From positions 186,001-250,000 of the forward strand of contig NZ_CANNGT010000005.1 in the NCBI RefSeq assembly GCF_947504225.1: a stretch of DNA of 64,000 nucleotides, in the 5' to 3' direction. The notes beneath the pieces are model-generated. The model made no database searches. It saw only the letters and a program-made list of their open reading frames with translations, and had not been told where the DNA came from. Positions 35,953 through 44,271 of this stretch are shown here, one piece after another. Position 1 is the stretch's first letter, and each line of letters starts with the position of its first letter. Origin of the DNA: Brumimicrobium ulvae. Its GTDB lineage: Bacteria > Bacteroidota > Bacteroidia > Flavobacteriales_D > Crocinitomicaceae. The translations under genes were made by a program, and so were the position numbers.

Positions 35953-36013
35953 CACAATAACAAAAGCTATAGTGCATGCCATGCGGGACACGCATCATAG
36001 CCAAACCGTTGTG
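35953..36013 (+). repeat. attC-like imperfect palindrome at the cassette end
   Basis: Outer arms CACAA (35953-35957) and TTGTG (36009-36013), inner arms GCTAT (35966-35970) and ATAGC (35997-36001), then TGC/GCA pairs. The spacing of the arms (8 and 7 nt) is nearly symmetric. The right outer arm is also the start of the CRISPR repeat. The match to the strict RYYYAAC/GTTRRRY consensus is incomplete, so it is called attC-like only. Confidence 0.5.
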
Positions 36014-37649
36014 AATTGATCTCACCTCTGACGAAGGAGGAAGCATGAATACCATTAAAAACAGACAAGCATGAACTAAATTGATACTTTTATGTGATGA
36101 TTCACAGTTAACCCAAACTATTCTGCGGGTGATTCAATGTTGTGAATTGATTTCAAATTGATACTTTTATGTGATGATTCACAGTAGGAATTTCTTTTAC
36201 AACCTTCCAGTTGTTGTTGTTGTGAATTGATTTCAAATTGATACTTTTATGTGATGATTCACAGTTTTTACTAAAACTAGAAGTATAATAACCGAGTTGT
36301 GAATTGATTTCAAATTGATACTTTTATGTGATGATTCACAGTTTTACTGGCTCCTTGGCCTCCACAAATAACGTTGTGAATTGATTTCAAATTGATACTT
36401 TTATGTGATGATTCACAGTTCATAACCATTATTATCAAAAGTTAATTCAGTTGTGAATTGATTTCAAATTGATACTTTTATGTGATGATTCACAGTGCAA
36501 AGCGAACAGTTAAAACCTTTAGACACGTTGTGAATTGATTTCAAATTGATACTTTTATGTGATGATTCACAGTTTCTAGCGGCGTTTCTATGGCTTGGAC
36601 ACGGTTGTGAATTGATTTCAAATTGATACTTTTATGTGATGATTCACAGTTTGACCTGAATGAGAATACACACTCCCACCGTTGTGAATTGATTTCAAAT
36701 TGATACTTTTATGTGATGATTCACAGTTCCTCTGTGATTGACATGAATTGAAACTGTGTTGTGAATTGATTTCAAATTGATACTTTTATGTGATGATTCA
36801 CAGTGTTAGCGGCTACCTTAGAAGTAGTTAACGTGTTGTGAATTGATTTCAAATTGATACTTTTATGTGATGATTCACAGTTCCAAGACATTGAAAGAAC
36901 TTTGAAATTGTGTTGTGAATTGATTTCAAATTGATACTTTTATGTGATGATTCACAGTGGTATAATTCAAGGCTAAATACAAGCAACAGTTGTGAATTGA
37001 TTTCAAATTGATACTTTTATGTGATGATTCACAGTACATCAAAGGGGATGCACTTCTTGTTGAAAGTTGTGAATTGATTTCAAATTGATACTTTTATGTG
37101 ATGATTCACAGTCGCAAGGAGTTATTGAGATTGAAGGCGTTGTTGTGAATTGATTTCAAATTGATACTTTTATGTGATGATTCACAGTAAACGTGTTACC
37201 CGTAACACCGTTGGATGTGTTGTGAATTGATTTCAAATTGATACTTTTATGTGATGATTCACAGTTGATCTATTTATTTTTTGTTATTACTACGGGTTGT
37301 GAATTGATTTCAAATTGATACTTTTATGTGATGATTCACAGTAAACTTCTGTTTTTAGAATCAGATGGACCTGTTGTGAATTGATTTCAAATTGATACTT
37401 TTATGTGATGATTCACAGTGACGGAGTTGAGTTTGAGAGTACTTATTCTGTTGTGAATTGATTTCAAATTGATACTTTTATGTGATGATTCACAGTCCGT
37501 TCTCTTAATAAGAGTTGCGGCAGTCGTTGTGAATTGATTTCAAATTGATACTTTTATGTGATGATTCACAGTCCTCCTCAATTGCTGGGTCACTAACATA
37601 CGGTTGTGAATTGATTTCAAATTGATACTTTTATGTGATGATTCACAGT
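36008..37649 (+). CRISPR. Type II-C CRISPR array: 20 intact repeats, 20 spacers, plus split repeat copy 2
   Basis: The 47-bp repeat begins GTTGTGAATTGATTTC and ends GATGATTCACAGT. Intact copies start at 36139, 36219, 36296, 36373, 36450, 36527, 36604, 36681, 36758, 36835, 36912, 36989, 37066, 37142, 37219, 37296, 37373, 37450, 37526 and 37603, with no visible differences. Spacers are 30 nt, except 33 nt (36186-36218) and 29 nt (37113-37141, 37497-37525). The first repeat (36008-36108) is split by a 54-bp insert. The crRNA strand is plus, since the tracrRNA anti-repeat pairs with the 5' half of the plus-strand repeat. Confidence 0.98.
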
Positions 37650-37683
37650 AGATCGCTCTGAAATGGGCGGTCTTGCTGTTTTT
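37650..37683 (+). terminator. Terminator-like hairpin directly after the last CRISPR repeat
   Basis: AGATCGCT and GGCGGTCT can pair (two G-U pairs) around an 8-nt loop and are followed by TTGCTGTTTTT. It begins on the base after the last repeat, so array transcripts read on the plus strand would end here. The following gap to cas1 also contains the short palindrome AGGACAGATGTCCT (37728-37741). Confidence 0.6.
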
Positions 37684-37827
37684 ATACGCCTTATTAGAAA
37701 TCGAAAAACTTATGATTATTCTTATTTAGGACAGATGTCCTTATTGTTTTTTTAGTCGTGGTTCTTGTAAAAGTGCTAGAGTGATGTAACGTTTTTATAA
37801 GATTTACGTAGTAAAAGTAACTAACCA

Positions 37828-38730
37828 ATGTTACAGCCTATGATCAAGAGGACCTTGTTTTTTGAAAACCCCGCATATCTTAGTACTAAAAATAATCAAC
37901 TCGTTGTTAAATTAACGCAGACCAACGAGGTGAGGACCGTTCCAATTGAAGATATTGGAATGATGGTGCTGGAAAACCAACAAATCACCTTTACAAATGG
38001 TTTAATCGAAAAATTAACTTATCAAAACGCTGCGATTGTTTGTTGTAATCAACAGCATTTGCCTTTAAGTTTAATTTCGCCTTTATCGGGTCATTCAGAG
38101 TACAATGAACGCTTAAGATTTCAATTGGAGGCTTCTTTGCCGCTCAAGAAGAACTTGTGGCAGCAAACCATTGAATCAAAAATTGATAATCAAGCAAATC
38201 TATTAGGAAAGCTTAATAAACGTAATGATAAATTAAGAAAGTGGAGTAGAGAAGTGTTGTCTGGTGACGCTTCAAATAAAGAGAGTCATGCAGCTGCTTT
38301 TTATTGGGAACACCTTTTTGATATTCCTGGATTTTATCGTGGACAAAAGGAAATGCCTCCTAATAATTTACTGAATTACGGATACGCTATTCTTCGAGCA
38401 GTTTGTGCGCGCTCTTTGATAGGTAGTGGAATGTTACCAGCTTTAGGTATTCATCATGCCAATAAGTATAATGCCTATTGCTTAGCAGACGATATCATGG
38501 AGCCGTATAGGCCTTTTGTAGATGAAGTGGTGCATGCAATCGTTGATCATTCAAATGACTATGAGCAATTAACACGAGATATAAAGCAACAACTTTTAAT
38601 TATTCCTGCAATAGATGTGAAGATTGATGGAAAGAAAAGTCCGTTAATGGTTGCCATGAGCAGAACTACGCATTCATTATTTGAATGTTTTGCGGGTATT
38701 TCTCGTAAAATACTATATCCTAAATTATGA
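37828..38730 (+). CDS. cas1: CRISPR adaptation endonuclease Cas1, type II-C
   Basis: Up to 300 residues. The ATG at 37840 ([15 protein letters not shown]) matches the usual start of type II Cas1 and is slightly preferred over 37828. An N-terminal beta domain is followed by the helical catalytic domain with [14 protein letters not shown] (about 153-166), [27 protein letters not shown] (split in two: [20 protein letters not shown], then YRPFVDE; about 205-231), which hold the metal-binding His and acidic residues. Cas1 with Cas2 inserts new spacers. It overlaps cas2 by 4 bp. Confidence 0.96.
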   Translation: MLQPMIKRTLFFENPAYLSTKNNQLVVKLTQTNEVRTVPIEDIGMMVLENQQITFTNGLIEKLTYQNAAIVCCNQQHLPLSLISPLSGHSEYNERLRFQLEASLPLKKNLWQQTIESKIDNQANLLGKLNKRNDKLRKWSREVLSGDASNKESHAAAFYWEHLFDIPGFYRGQKEMPPNNLLNYGYAILRAVCARSLIGSGMLPALGIHHANKYNAYCLADDIMEPYRPFVDEVVHAIVDHSNDYEQLTRDIKQQLLIIPAIDVKIDGKKSPLMVAMSRTTHSLFECFAGISRKILYPKL

Positions 38731-39077
38731 AAGATAATCCGTTTTTATCCCGCTTAAATCAATACAGAACTATGTGGATTCTTGTTTTTTTCGATTTACC
38801 TACCGAAACAAAGTTAGAGCGTAAAGCAGCGAGTAAATTTCGAAAGTCATTATTAAATGATGGATTTACAATGTTTCAGTTTTCAATTTATTTGCGATTT
38901 TGTGCGAGCAGAGAAAATGCTGATGTACATACCAAACGAGTAAAGCTCCTTCTTCCAAAAAAAGGAAAAGTAGGAATATTACAGGTCACTGACCGGCAAT
39001 TTGGAATGATGGAATTATTCCATGGTGTTAAAGAAGTCGAGAAAGACACTCCTCATCAACAATTAGAGTTGTTTTAA
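38727..39077 (+). CDS. cas2: CRISPR adaptation protein Cas2
   Basis: 116 residues with the ferredoxin-like core: [20 protein letters not shown] (about 12-31) and [13 protein letters not shown] (about 46-58). The Asp in FFDLP is the conserved Cas2 residue. It dimerises between two Cas1 dimers in the spacer-integration complex. ATGA overlap with cas1 shows translational coupling. Its stop codon shares a TTAA with the stop of the convergent MazF gene. Confidence 0.95.
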   Translation: MKDNPFLSRLNQYRTMWILVFFDLPTETKLERKAASKFRKSLLNDGFTMFQFSIYLRFCASRENADVHTKRVKLLLPKKGKVGILQVTDRQFGMMELFHGVKEVEKDTPHQQLELF

Positions 39078-39415
39078 TACCTTAAAATGTCATTTAAGCA
39101 TTCTTTAATCTGTTCAAGCTCTTTAGGAGTTATGCTACCTACTTTTTTTAATAATCTGTCTTTTGACATAGAACGTAGATGAAAGGTTAGAATTTCAGAG
39201 GGTTGCGTTAATTTGTTCTCATCGTTGGGGTGTAAAATAACATTTCCCTTATAGTTTTTTATTTTACTCGTTAAGGGGCAAGAAATTACTAGGTTGAGGT
39301 ATTTGTTCATCAGGTTTCCACTAACTATCACAACAGGTCGAACTCCTGCTTGCTCACTTCCTTTTGTTGGGTTTAAATCTGTTAGCAAGATTTCCCCTTG
39401 TTTAATCTTCTGCAT
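39074..39415 (-). CDS. MazF/PemK-family toxin between cas2 and cas9
   Basis: 113 residues. The start [20 protein letters not shown] and [10 protein letters not shown] are the MazF/PemK signatures, with conserved Thr/Ser-rich strand SCPLTSKI (about 45-52) and [16 protein letters not shown] (about 81-96). MazF toxins are mRNA endonucleases held in check by a DNA-binding antitoxin. It overlaps the antitoxin gene by 14 bp and abuts cas2 tail to tail. It splits the cas genes into two units. Confidence 0.92.
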   Translation of the reverse strand: MQKIKQGEILLTDLNPTKGSEQAGVRPVVIVSGNLMNKYLNLVISCPLTSKIKNYKGNVILHPNDENKLTQPSEILTFHLRSMSKDRLLKKVGSITPKELEQIKECLNDILRY

Positions 39416-39650
39416 CTGTTGCTTCTAGCTGTGAAAGATAATCCTCCATTCCTTCTTCGGCTAGGGCAATTAAATCTTCGTCTTGAGCTAGACGTTGAAA
39501 TGATTTTGCATAAGCAGCTTTGTTGAGCTGATCAAGATATATAGTCAGAGCCTTTTCTATTAACTTGTTTTTGGGCACACCTAACTCTTTCGCTTTTTCA
39601 TCTAAAAGCTGAAGTAGAGACTGAGGAAGTGAACTTGTAAATGTAGCCAT
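39402..39650 (-). CDS. Ribbon-helix-helix antitoxin partner of MazF
   Basis: 82 residues. The N-terminal MATFTSSLPQSLLQLLDEKA followed by KNKLIEKALTIYLDQLNKA reads as a ribbon-helix-helix DNA-binding domain. The acidic C-terminal half (DEDLIALAEEGMEDYLSQLE) would wrap the toxin. It lies just upstream of and overlapping the MazF gene, as is usual. It probably represses its own promoter in the AT-rich region 39651-39700. Confidence 0.85.
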   Translation of the reverse strand: MATFTSSLPQSLLQLLDEKAKELGVPKNKLIEKALTIYLDQLNKAAYAKSFQRLAQDEDLIALAEEGMEDYLSQLEATDAED

Positions 39651-39758
39651 GACTTTATATTTTACTATTTTATATAAATATAAAACATATTTATGAAGTA
39701 TGCTTAAGGTTTTTAATTATTATTTTTCACCAGTGTTAAGAAATAAGGAAAACTATAA

Positions 39759-39793
39759 AGAACACCTTCTTCCCAATAAAAAGAAGGTGTTCT
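39759..39793 (-). terminator. Terminator of cas9
   Basis: Perfect 13-bp arms AGAACACCTTCTT and AAGAAGGTGTTCT with a 9-nt loop. It lies 74 bp past the cas9 stop codon, between cas9 and the antitoxin gene, so the two are probably separate transcripts. Confidence 0.75.
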
Positions 39794-39866
39794 AAAGGAA
39801 TAAAATAGTCTAGTAGAATATGTTTTATGCTGTAGTTTAACTGCCACAGCAACTAATACAATTGTT

Positions 39867-42800
39867 TTAATACTCTCCAATTTGTACAATTTGTCCAAGA
39901 TGGTTGAGACGGACTTTGATAATAGGTTCTAATGGTGATGTGCTTTGAATGAAATTATATTTAATTCCTGCTAACATCTTTTTGTTTTTTAAATCATCAC
40001 TATTTGTTGCTTCTGTTTCTAGATGATTTGTAAACATATAATTCTTAGTTGATATCTTCTGAACTCTAAATAAATGAGGGCTAATTAATTTAGTATTTTT
40101 CTCATCCATTAAATCAATTTCATTTACATCAAAATCATCATTAGGAAACACAAACATTTCATTTTGTTTCATAGTGAATTGGAACTCCCATCCTAATTCA
40201 GAATTATAAGCTTTATCAACAACAGGTAAACCTTGGTTTGAACGTTCTACAGCTTCATAAAAGGAAACTACTTTTTCTTGTAAGTTTCCTTTCTCATCTT
40301 TGTAAATGGCAACATGATGGTTGTTTCCTGTGCTTACAAAGTCAACTGGTATTTCGTTTCCTTTTTCATCAAGAATTGTTTTGCCCAAGTGATCTTTTTT
40401 AGAATGGAGCGCTTCAACATTACTCACCCCTGTGATTGTTACACTTTTTACCTGAACACCTTTGCTTTTATTCAACCAAATAGGGTTTTCATTTAAGTCA
40501 GAAAAAGCCTTCTTTGGGTCGTTGTTATGTTCTTTTAACCTTTTACTCAGAACTTCTCTTGTTTTTACATCAATAATCTTTTCTATGTTCTTTTGAGTTT
40601 TAAAATTGTCGGGATTAATGTCTTTCCTAATAGTATAAATCTCTTCAAAACAAATCACTTCTTCAAGTGGTTTGTTCTTGTAGATAATAGGATTGTTTTT
40701 TAATTCTTTTCCGCTAAAAGCTTTTTTCGAGTTGTTATTGAACTTTTTCAAATGATTTAATATCAATTCTCTTTGGGTAGGGTTTGCTATGATCCGCGCT
40801 TTGTCTAGATATAGTCGAGCATTGATTTTTGTAGCTTTTTCTTCAGGTCTTTTTATTTTCCCATAAATGGTTTCTTTGTGTAACTGACCGCGTGGCGTTA
40901 ATTGTACTTTTCTTTGAAGCCCTTCTTTTGTTTTATAAATGTTTATGTTCTTTGTAACAACCTTATTCTTGTTTTTATAAGAAATAAGAATAGATTCAAT
41001 ATGTTTTTTTGCTTCAGTTCTGAAGTTTTCCATCGGCGGAGTAAACCTTCTTTTTTGAGAGCCATTTCTTGAAGATACCATATCTGTTATGCTCTTTTGG
41101 ATATTCAGAATTTGAGCATGCATTTTATGGTTTGTATTGTACCTAGCATTCAGGTTATTTATGTATTGGATATGACTATGTTTTGTAAAAGCGACTGTTA
41201 ACGCATCCATAGCGTGATGGCGCTGATCGTTTCTCTTTGTCCAATCTTGTATGACTTCACGTTCAACATATTTTTCAGTTCCTTTATTGAACCTTTTTTC
41301 AGTTGTAATTAGGCCTAGCGCTTCATATTTTGGGAAATTAAGTTCTTTCATTACATTAATTAAATCCCAATCTTCTCTCAGCTTGGCGGTAATGCTTCCA
41401 GATGTAGAAACGACAGTACCAAAAACTTCAAAGAGCATCTCTTTTGCTTTTTTTGCAATATATTGACTGTTTCGCAAATCTCTTTCTATAAAGTCAGAAG
41501 GGATATCTTCTGCGGTCATTAATAGTTTTCTACGTTTTGCTCGTGAGATTTTTCCTGCTTTGCTTAGTGATTCTACTCTAGCAATATAATCATCCAACTC
41601 CGCATTCTTATAGTTAGATATGTAGTCAAAAGCTGTGCTTTTATCTTTTTCAAGATTGACTTCTCTATAAGCAAGTGTTTTGTTTGAGAAAGAGTCATCA
41701 AAGACCAAAGCCTTTGGTATAATGTGTTCAATGTCTATTTTTTTTGAGAAAATATCCTCTCTTTTAATTTCACGGTTTGAAAATAATGATTTGTAACCAT
41801 TAGCAGAAAGTTCATCATATAGTCTATACCTAATAATATCATTTTTTGTTGGGTTTGGAATACCAAACTCTTTGATAATTATCTTACGGAAATCATCGTT
41901 TCTTCTTGTTCCCTCAGCAATACTTCGTGTCATATCCGACCGCTCTTTTGCCGATTTTTTAAGTTCTCTGGCTAATTCTAAACGAACTTCGTTAGGTTTC
42001 CCAAATTCATCAATTATTTGATTGACTAGATTTACAGTTTGGTTTAATATTTTTTCAACAACAGGGTTTCTAAGACTGTTCTTTTTTAGTATTTCTAATT
42101 TATCTTTTAAAACCCTTTTATCTAACTCTTCTTTTGTAAAACTTTTAGAGTGATTATAACCTACATTTTTGCATGCATCTGAGTATTCATATCCTTTTTG
42201 AAGTTCAGGGATAATGTTTCTTATGGCCTTACTAGAAAGATTACCATAATCTTGAATTAGTGGAGTAGAGGCTATTAATTTAGTGTGTTCAGGCTTAAAA
42301 CCAAATTTCGATTCTAGATTCTTTTTTAGACTTACGTCACTATTTCCGTAAATAATTCTATCCTCCTCACTAACTTTGAAATCTTCTTCTGCAGAGTAAA
42401 TTAGATGCCATAATTGAAAACTGGCTTGTTTCTCAAACATAGGATCAGGTAAGGTGGCGTCAAAGTCTAAGATTTCGGGATTAACTCCTATTTCAGAAAA
42501 AATAGCTTTAAGTTCATCTTTGATTTCTCTAGCGCTTTTCTTAGGCCATTCATGTCCATACCCTTCACTTTCCGCAATGTTGTAATAAGCTTTATATAGA
42601 GCTTGGTTTGTCGTATTTCCCTCTATATTTTCAAAATTACATTTCCAATCAGAAAGCTTAGTAATTTTAATATACTTTTTTAAAAGTTTTAGAATATCAT
42701 TGGGCTTTTGTGTACCTCTTATATTCAATTCTTCAAATATCTCATTAATTATGTCATCGTCTAATTCTTTGATAATAATTTGTTCATTTGATTCTTCATT

Positions 42801-44081
42801 TGTAAAAACTAAATTGTTTAGGTTCTGCCAAATTTTAGCTTCTTGAAATAAGGGTGAAGATTTAGAAATAACTCTTCGACCAACGATCCTTTTCTTTGTT
42901 TTTCCAGTTACTTTGTCAGTGTACTCCTGTTCCCAACTTTCAAATTGACAAAAATCTAAAAGTCCTTTTTGGGACTTTAATTTTCTTTGATAAAAAATAA
43001 TAATATCTCGAATTTTTTCTTTTAGAGGAGGTGTTAGCTCTTTATGAAAATTCGATTGTACTGACCATATTTTTTCGAACTCATCTAGATAATCTTGGCG
43101 ATAAAACACTTGGTTTTTTAGGGAAGTATGTGGATTGTTTTCAATTTGCTGGTATAAATACTGTCCAACAGTTTTTTTATCAAAATATAACTCTTTACTT
43201 CTGTCGGAAATCTTACCTAAATATCCGCTTGAACTATCTTGTTCTTTATTTAATTCCTGTAAAACAATAGCTAAATGTTCCAGACTTATTTTTTCTGATA
43301 ATGCTTTAACTCTCAGCTGATATTTTTGAAATCGTTGTTCTCCAGCTTTTCCATTTAGTTTAATGCCAACAATATTAAATGGTTTTTTACATATAGCCCA
43401 AGTTTGGTTACTACTCTTGCCTTGGAGTTCATTGTAGAGTTCTTCAGTTAAAATATCCTTATAGAAAAGCTTTTGAGAGTTCCATATTTTATCAAATTCT
43501 TCTTTTAAATCAGAACGATAGAAGTTTGGAATATATTTTTTACCTTTTTCTAATTGCTCTAAAACGTATTGTCCAGCCGTGATATTTCGATCGTACAACT
43601 CCTTTGCTATACTCATTCCATCAATAGCAGATCCTTCCTCGTCGTTACTCGTTTTTCTGCTACTTTTGTATCCTCTCTTTTTATTTATGGTTAAAAGAAC
43701 TTTTGCTAAATCTTCAAGTTCAATTCTTTCTGTAGCTGCTTTGGCTCTTAATGATAGTGTTTGATGCGTAGTTTTACTGCCAACTTCGGTTAGAGGGGTG
43801 TTTTGATTGATGAAATCATTCTCGATTAATTCTTTAATTAACTGTTCTCTTCTCAGTTTGTATCGTTGTAGATTTCTCCTTGCCCCTCGCTTTAAAGTTC
43901 TTTCAGCGTTTGTGCTTAATGGTCTCCCTTTTTCAAAATCCGTTTTCTCATCGACGGTTAAGGGATTTACTCTTACACCAAGTTTTATTATACTTGATTT
44001 TTCATTTTTGTTTTCAGCTTCCTCTACTAATGCCCATCCAATGCTGTTGGTTCCTAAGTCTAAGCCTAATATTTTTTTCAT
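39867..44081 (-). CDS. cas9: CRISPR effector nuclease Cas9, type II-C
   Basis: 1404 residues. RuvC-I is KKILGLDLGTNSIGWAL with Asp8; the Arg-rich bridge helix follows (KRGARRNLQRYKLRREQL, about 65-82). RuvC-II is NEVRLELARELKKSAKER (about 690). The HNH nuclease has IEHIIPKALVFDDSFSNKT with His786. RuvC-III is RHHAMDALTVAF with Asp959. The remaining C-terminal part is the PAM-interacting region. All catalytic residues are present, so it should cut both strands of crRNA-matched DNA. No csn2 or cas4 is near, and cas1/cas2 similarity also points to II-C. It is transcribed opposite to cas1-cas2. Confidence 0.97.
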   Translation of the reverse strand: MKKILGLDLGTNSIGWALVEEAENKNEKSSIIKLGVRVNPLTVDEKTDFEKGRPLSTNAERTLKRGARRNLQRYKLRREQLIKELIENDFINQNTPLTEVGSKTTHQTLSLRAKAATERIELEDLAKVLLTINKKRGYKSSRKTSNDEEGSAIDGMSIAKELYDRNITAGQYVLEQLEKGKKYIPNFYRSDLKEEFDKIWNSQKLFYKDILTEELYNELQGKSSNQTWAICKKPFNIVGIKLNGKAGEQRFQKYQLRVKALSEKISLEHLAIVLQELNKEQDSSSGYLGKISDRSKELYFDKKTVGQYLYQQIENNPHTSLKNQVFYRQDYLDEFEKIWSVQSNFHKELTPPLKEKIRDIIIFYQRKLKSQKGLLDFCQFESWEQEYTDKVTGKTKKRIVGRRVISKSSPLFQEAKIWQNLNNLVFTNEESNEQIIIKELDDDIINEIFEELNIRGTQKPNDILKLLKKYIKITKLSDWKCNFENIEGNTTNQALYKAYYNIAESEGYGHEWPKKSAREIKDELKAIFSEIGVNPEILDFDATLPDPMFEKQASFQLWHLIYSAEEDFKVSEEDRIIYGNSDVSLKKNLESKFGFKPEHTKLIASTPLIQDYGNLSSKAIRNIIPELQKGYEYSDACKNVGYNHSKSFTKEELDKRVLKDKLEILKKNSLRNPVVEKILNQTVNLVNQIIDEFGKPNEVRLELARELKKSAKERSDMTRSIAEGTRRNDDFRKIIIKEFGIPNPTKNDIIRYRLYDELSANGYKSLFSNREIKREDIFSKKIDIEHIIPKALVFDDSFSNKTLAYREVNLEKDKSTAFDYISNYKNAELDDYIARVESLSKAGKISRAKRRKLLMTAEDIPSDFIERDLRNSQYIAKKAKEMLFEVFGTVVSTSGSITAKLREDWDLINVMKELNFPKYEALGLITTEKRFNKGTEKYVEREVIQDWTKRNDQRHHAMDALTVAFTKHSHIQYINNLNARYNTNHKMHAQILNIQKSITDMVSSRNGSQKRRFTPPMENFRTEAKKHIESILISYKNKNKVVTKNINIYKTKEGLQRKVQLTPRGQLHKETIYGKIKRPEEKATKINARLYLDKARIIANPTQRELILNHLKKFNNNSKKAFSGKELKNNPIIYKNKPLEEVICFEEIYTIRKDINPDNFKTQKNIEKIIDVKTREVLSKRLKEHNNDPKKAFSDLNENPIWLNKSKGVQVKSVTITGVSNVEALHSKKDHLGKTILDEKGNEIPVDFVSTGNNHHVAIYKDEKGNLQEKVVSFYEAVERSNQGLPVVDKAYNSELGWEFQFTMKQNEMFVFPNDDFDVNEIDLMDEKNTKLISPHLFRVQKISTKNYMFTNHLETEATNSDDLKNKKMLAGIKYNFIQSTSPLEPIIKVRLNHLGQIVQIGEY

Positions 44082-44162
44082 AGTGTCAATTTTGGTGTGT
44101 TAGAAAGCCCACAACATAGTAAAATTTTGCTAAATAATACATAAGAATTTGAAAATTTGTAT

Positions 44163-44170
44163 TATATTTG
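44163..44170 (+). promoter_or_regulatory. -7 element (TATATTTG) of the tracrRNA promoter
   Basis: TATATTTG fits TAnnTTTG exactly and ends four bases before the anti-repeat. No TTG is found at the ideal distance upstream. Confidence 0.65.
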
Positions 44171-44171
44171 A

Positions 44172-44262
44172 AATATCAATTTGAAATCAATTCACAATAA
44201 GGATTATTCCGTTGTGAAAACATTTAAGCTGCCTCGACTTTCTTCGGGGCATTTTTTTATTC
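44172..44262 (+). ncRNA. tracrRNA
   Basis: The anti-repeat (44174-44197, beginning TATCAATTTGAAATC and ending TTCACAA) is a perfect 24-nt complement of repeat positions 2-25. It is followed by a nexus-type segment (AAGGATTATTCCG), a second TTGTGAA able to pair back with TTCACAA, and a hairpin TGCCTCGA/TCGGGGCA ending in a T-run near 44262. The promoter element TATATTTG lies immediately upstream, and transcription diverges from cas9. The exact 5' end is uncertain by a few bases. Confidence 0.92.
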
Positions 44263-44271
44263 CCCCATTCT

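Larger units (their letters stand above)
34823..36008 (+). mobile_element. Integron-type gene cassette (inferred) inserted in the CRISPR array
   Basis: The unit starts GTTGTTATGTGTCATAACC and ends with an imperfect palindrome (35953-36013) with outer arms CACAA/TTGTG and inner arms GCTAT/ATAGC, separated symmetrically by 7-8 nt as in attC sites. Two genes in the same direction fill it. Removing it would join a 26-nt spacer-like stretch (34797-34822) directly to split repeat copy 2, whose first bases GTTGTG coincide with the attC-like core. No integrase gene is in the window. Confidence 0.55.

Noticed and set aside
36109-37602. Self-targeting spacers
   Set aside because: By eye no spacer clearly matches another part of the window, but a full search was not possible, so no claim is made.
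41251-41466. Several plus-strand frames inside cas9
   Set aside because: They are antisense to a well-supported coding region and lack family features.
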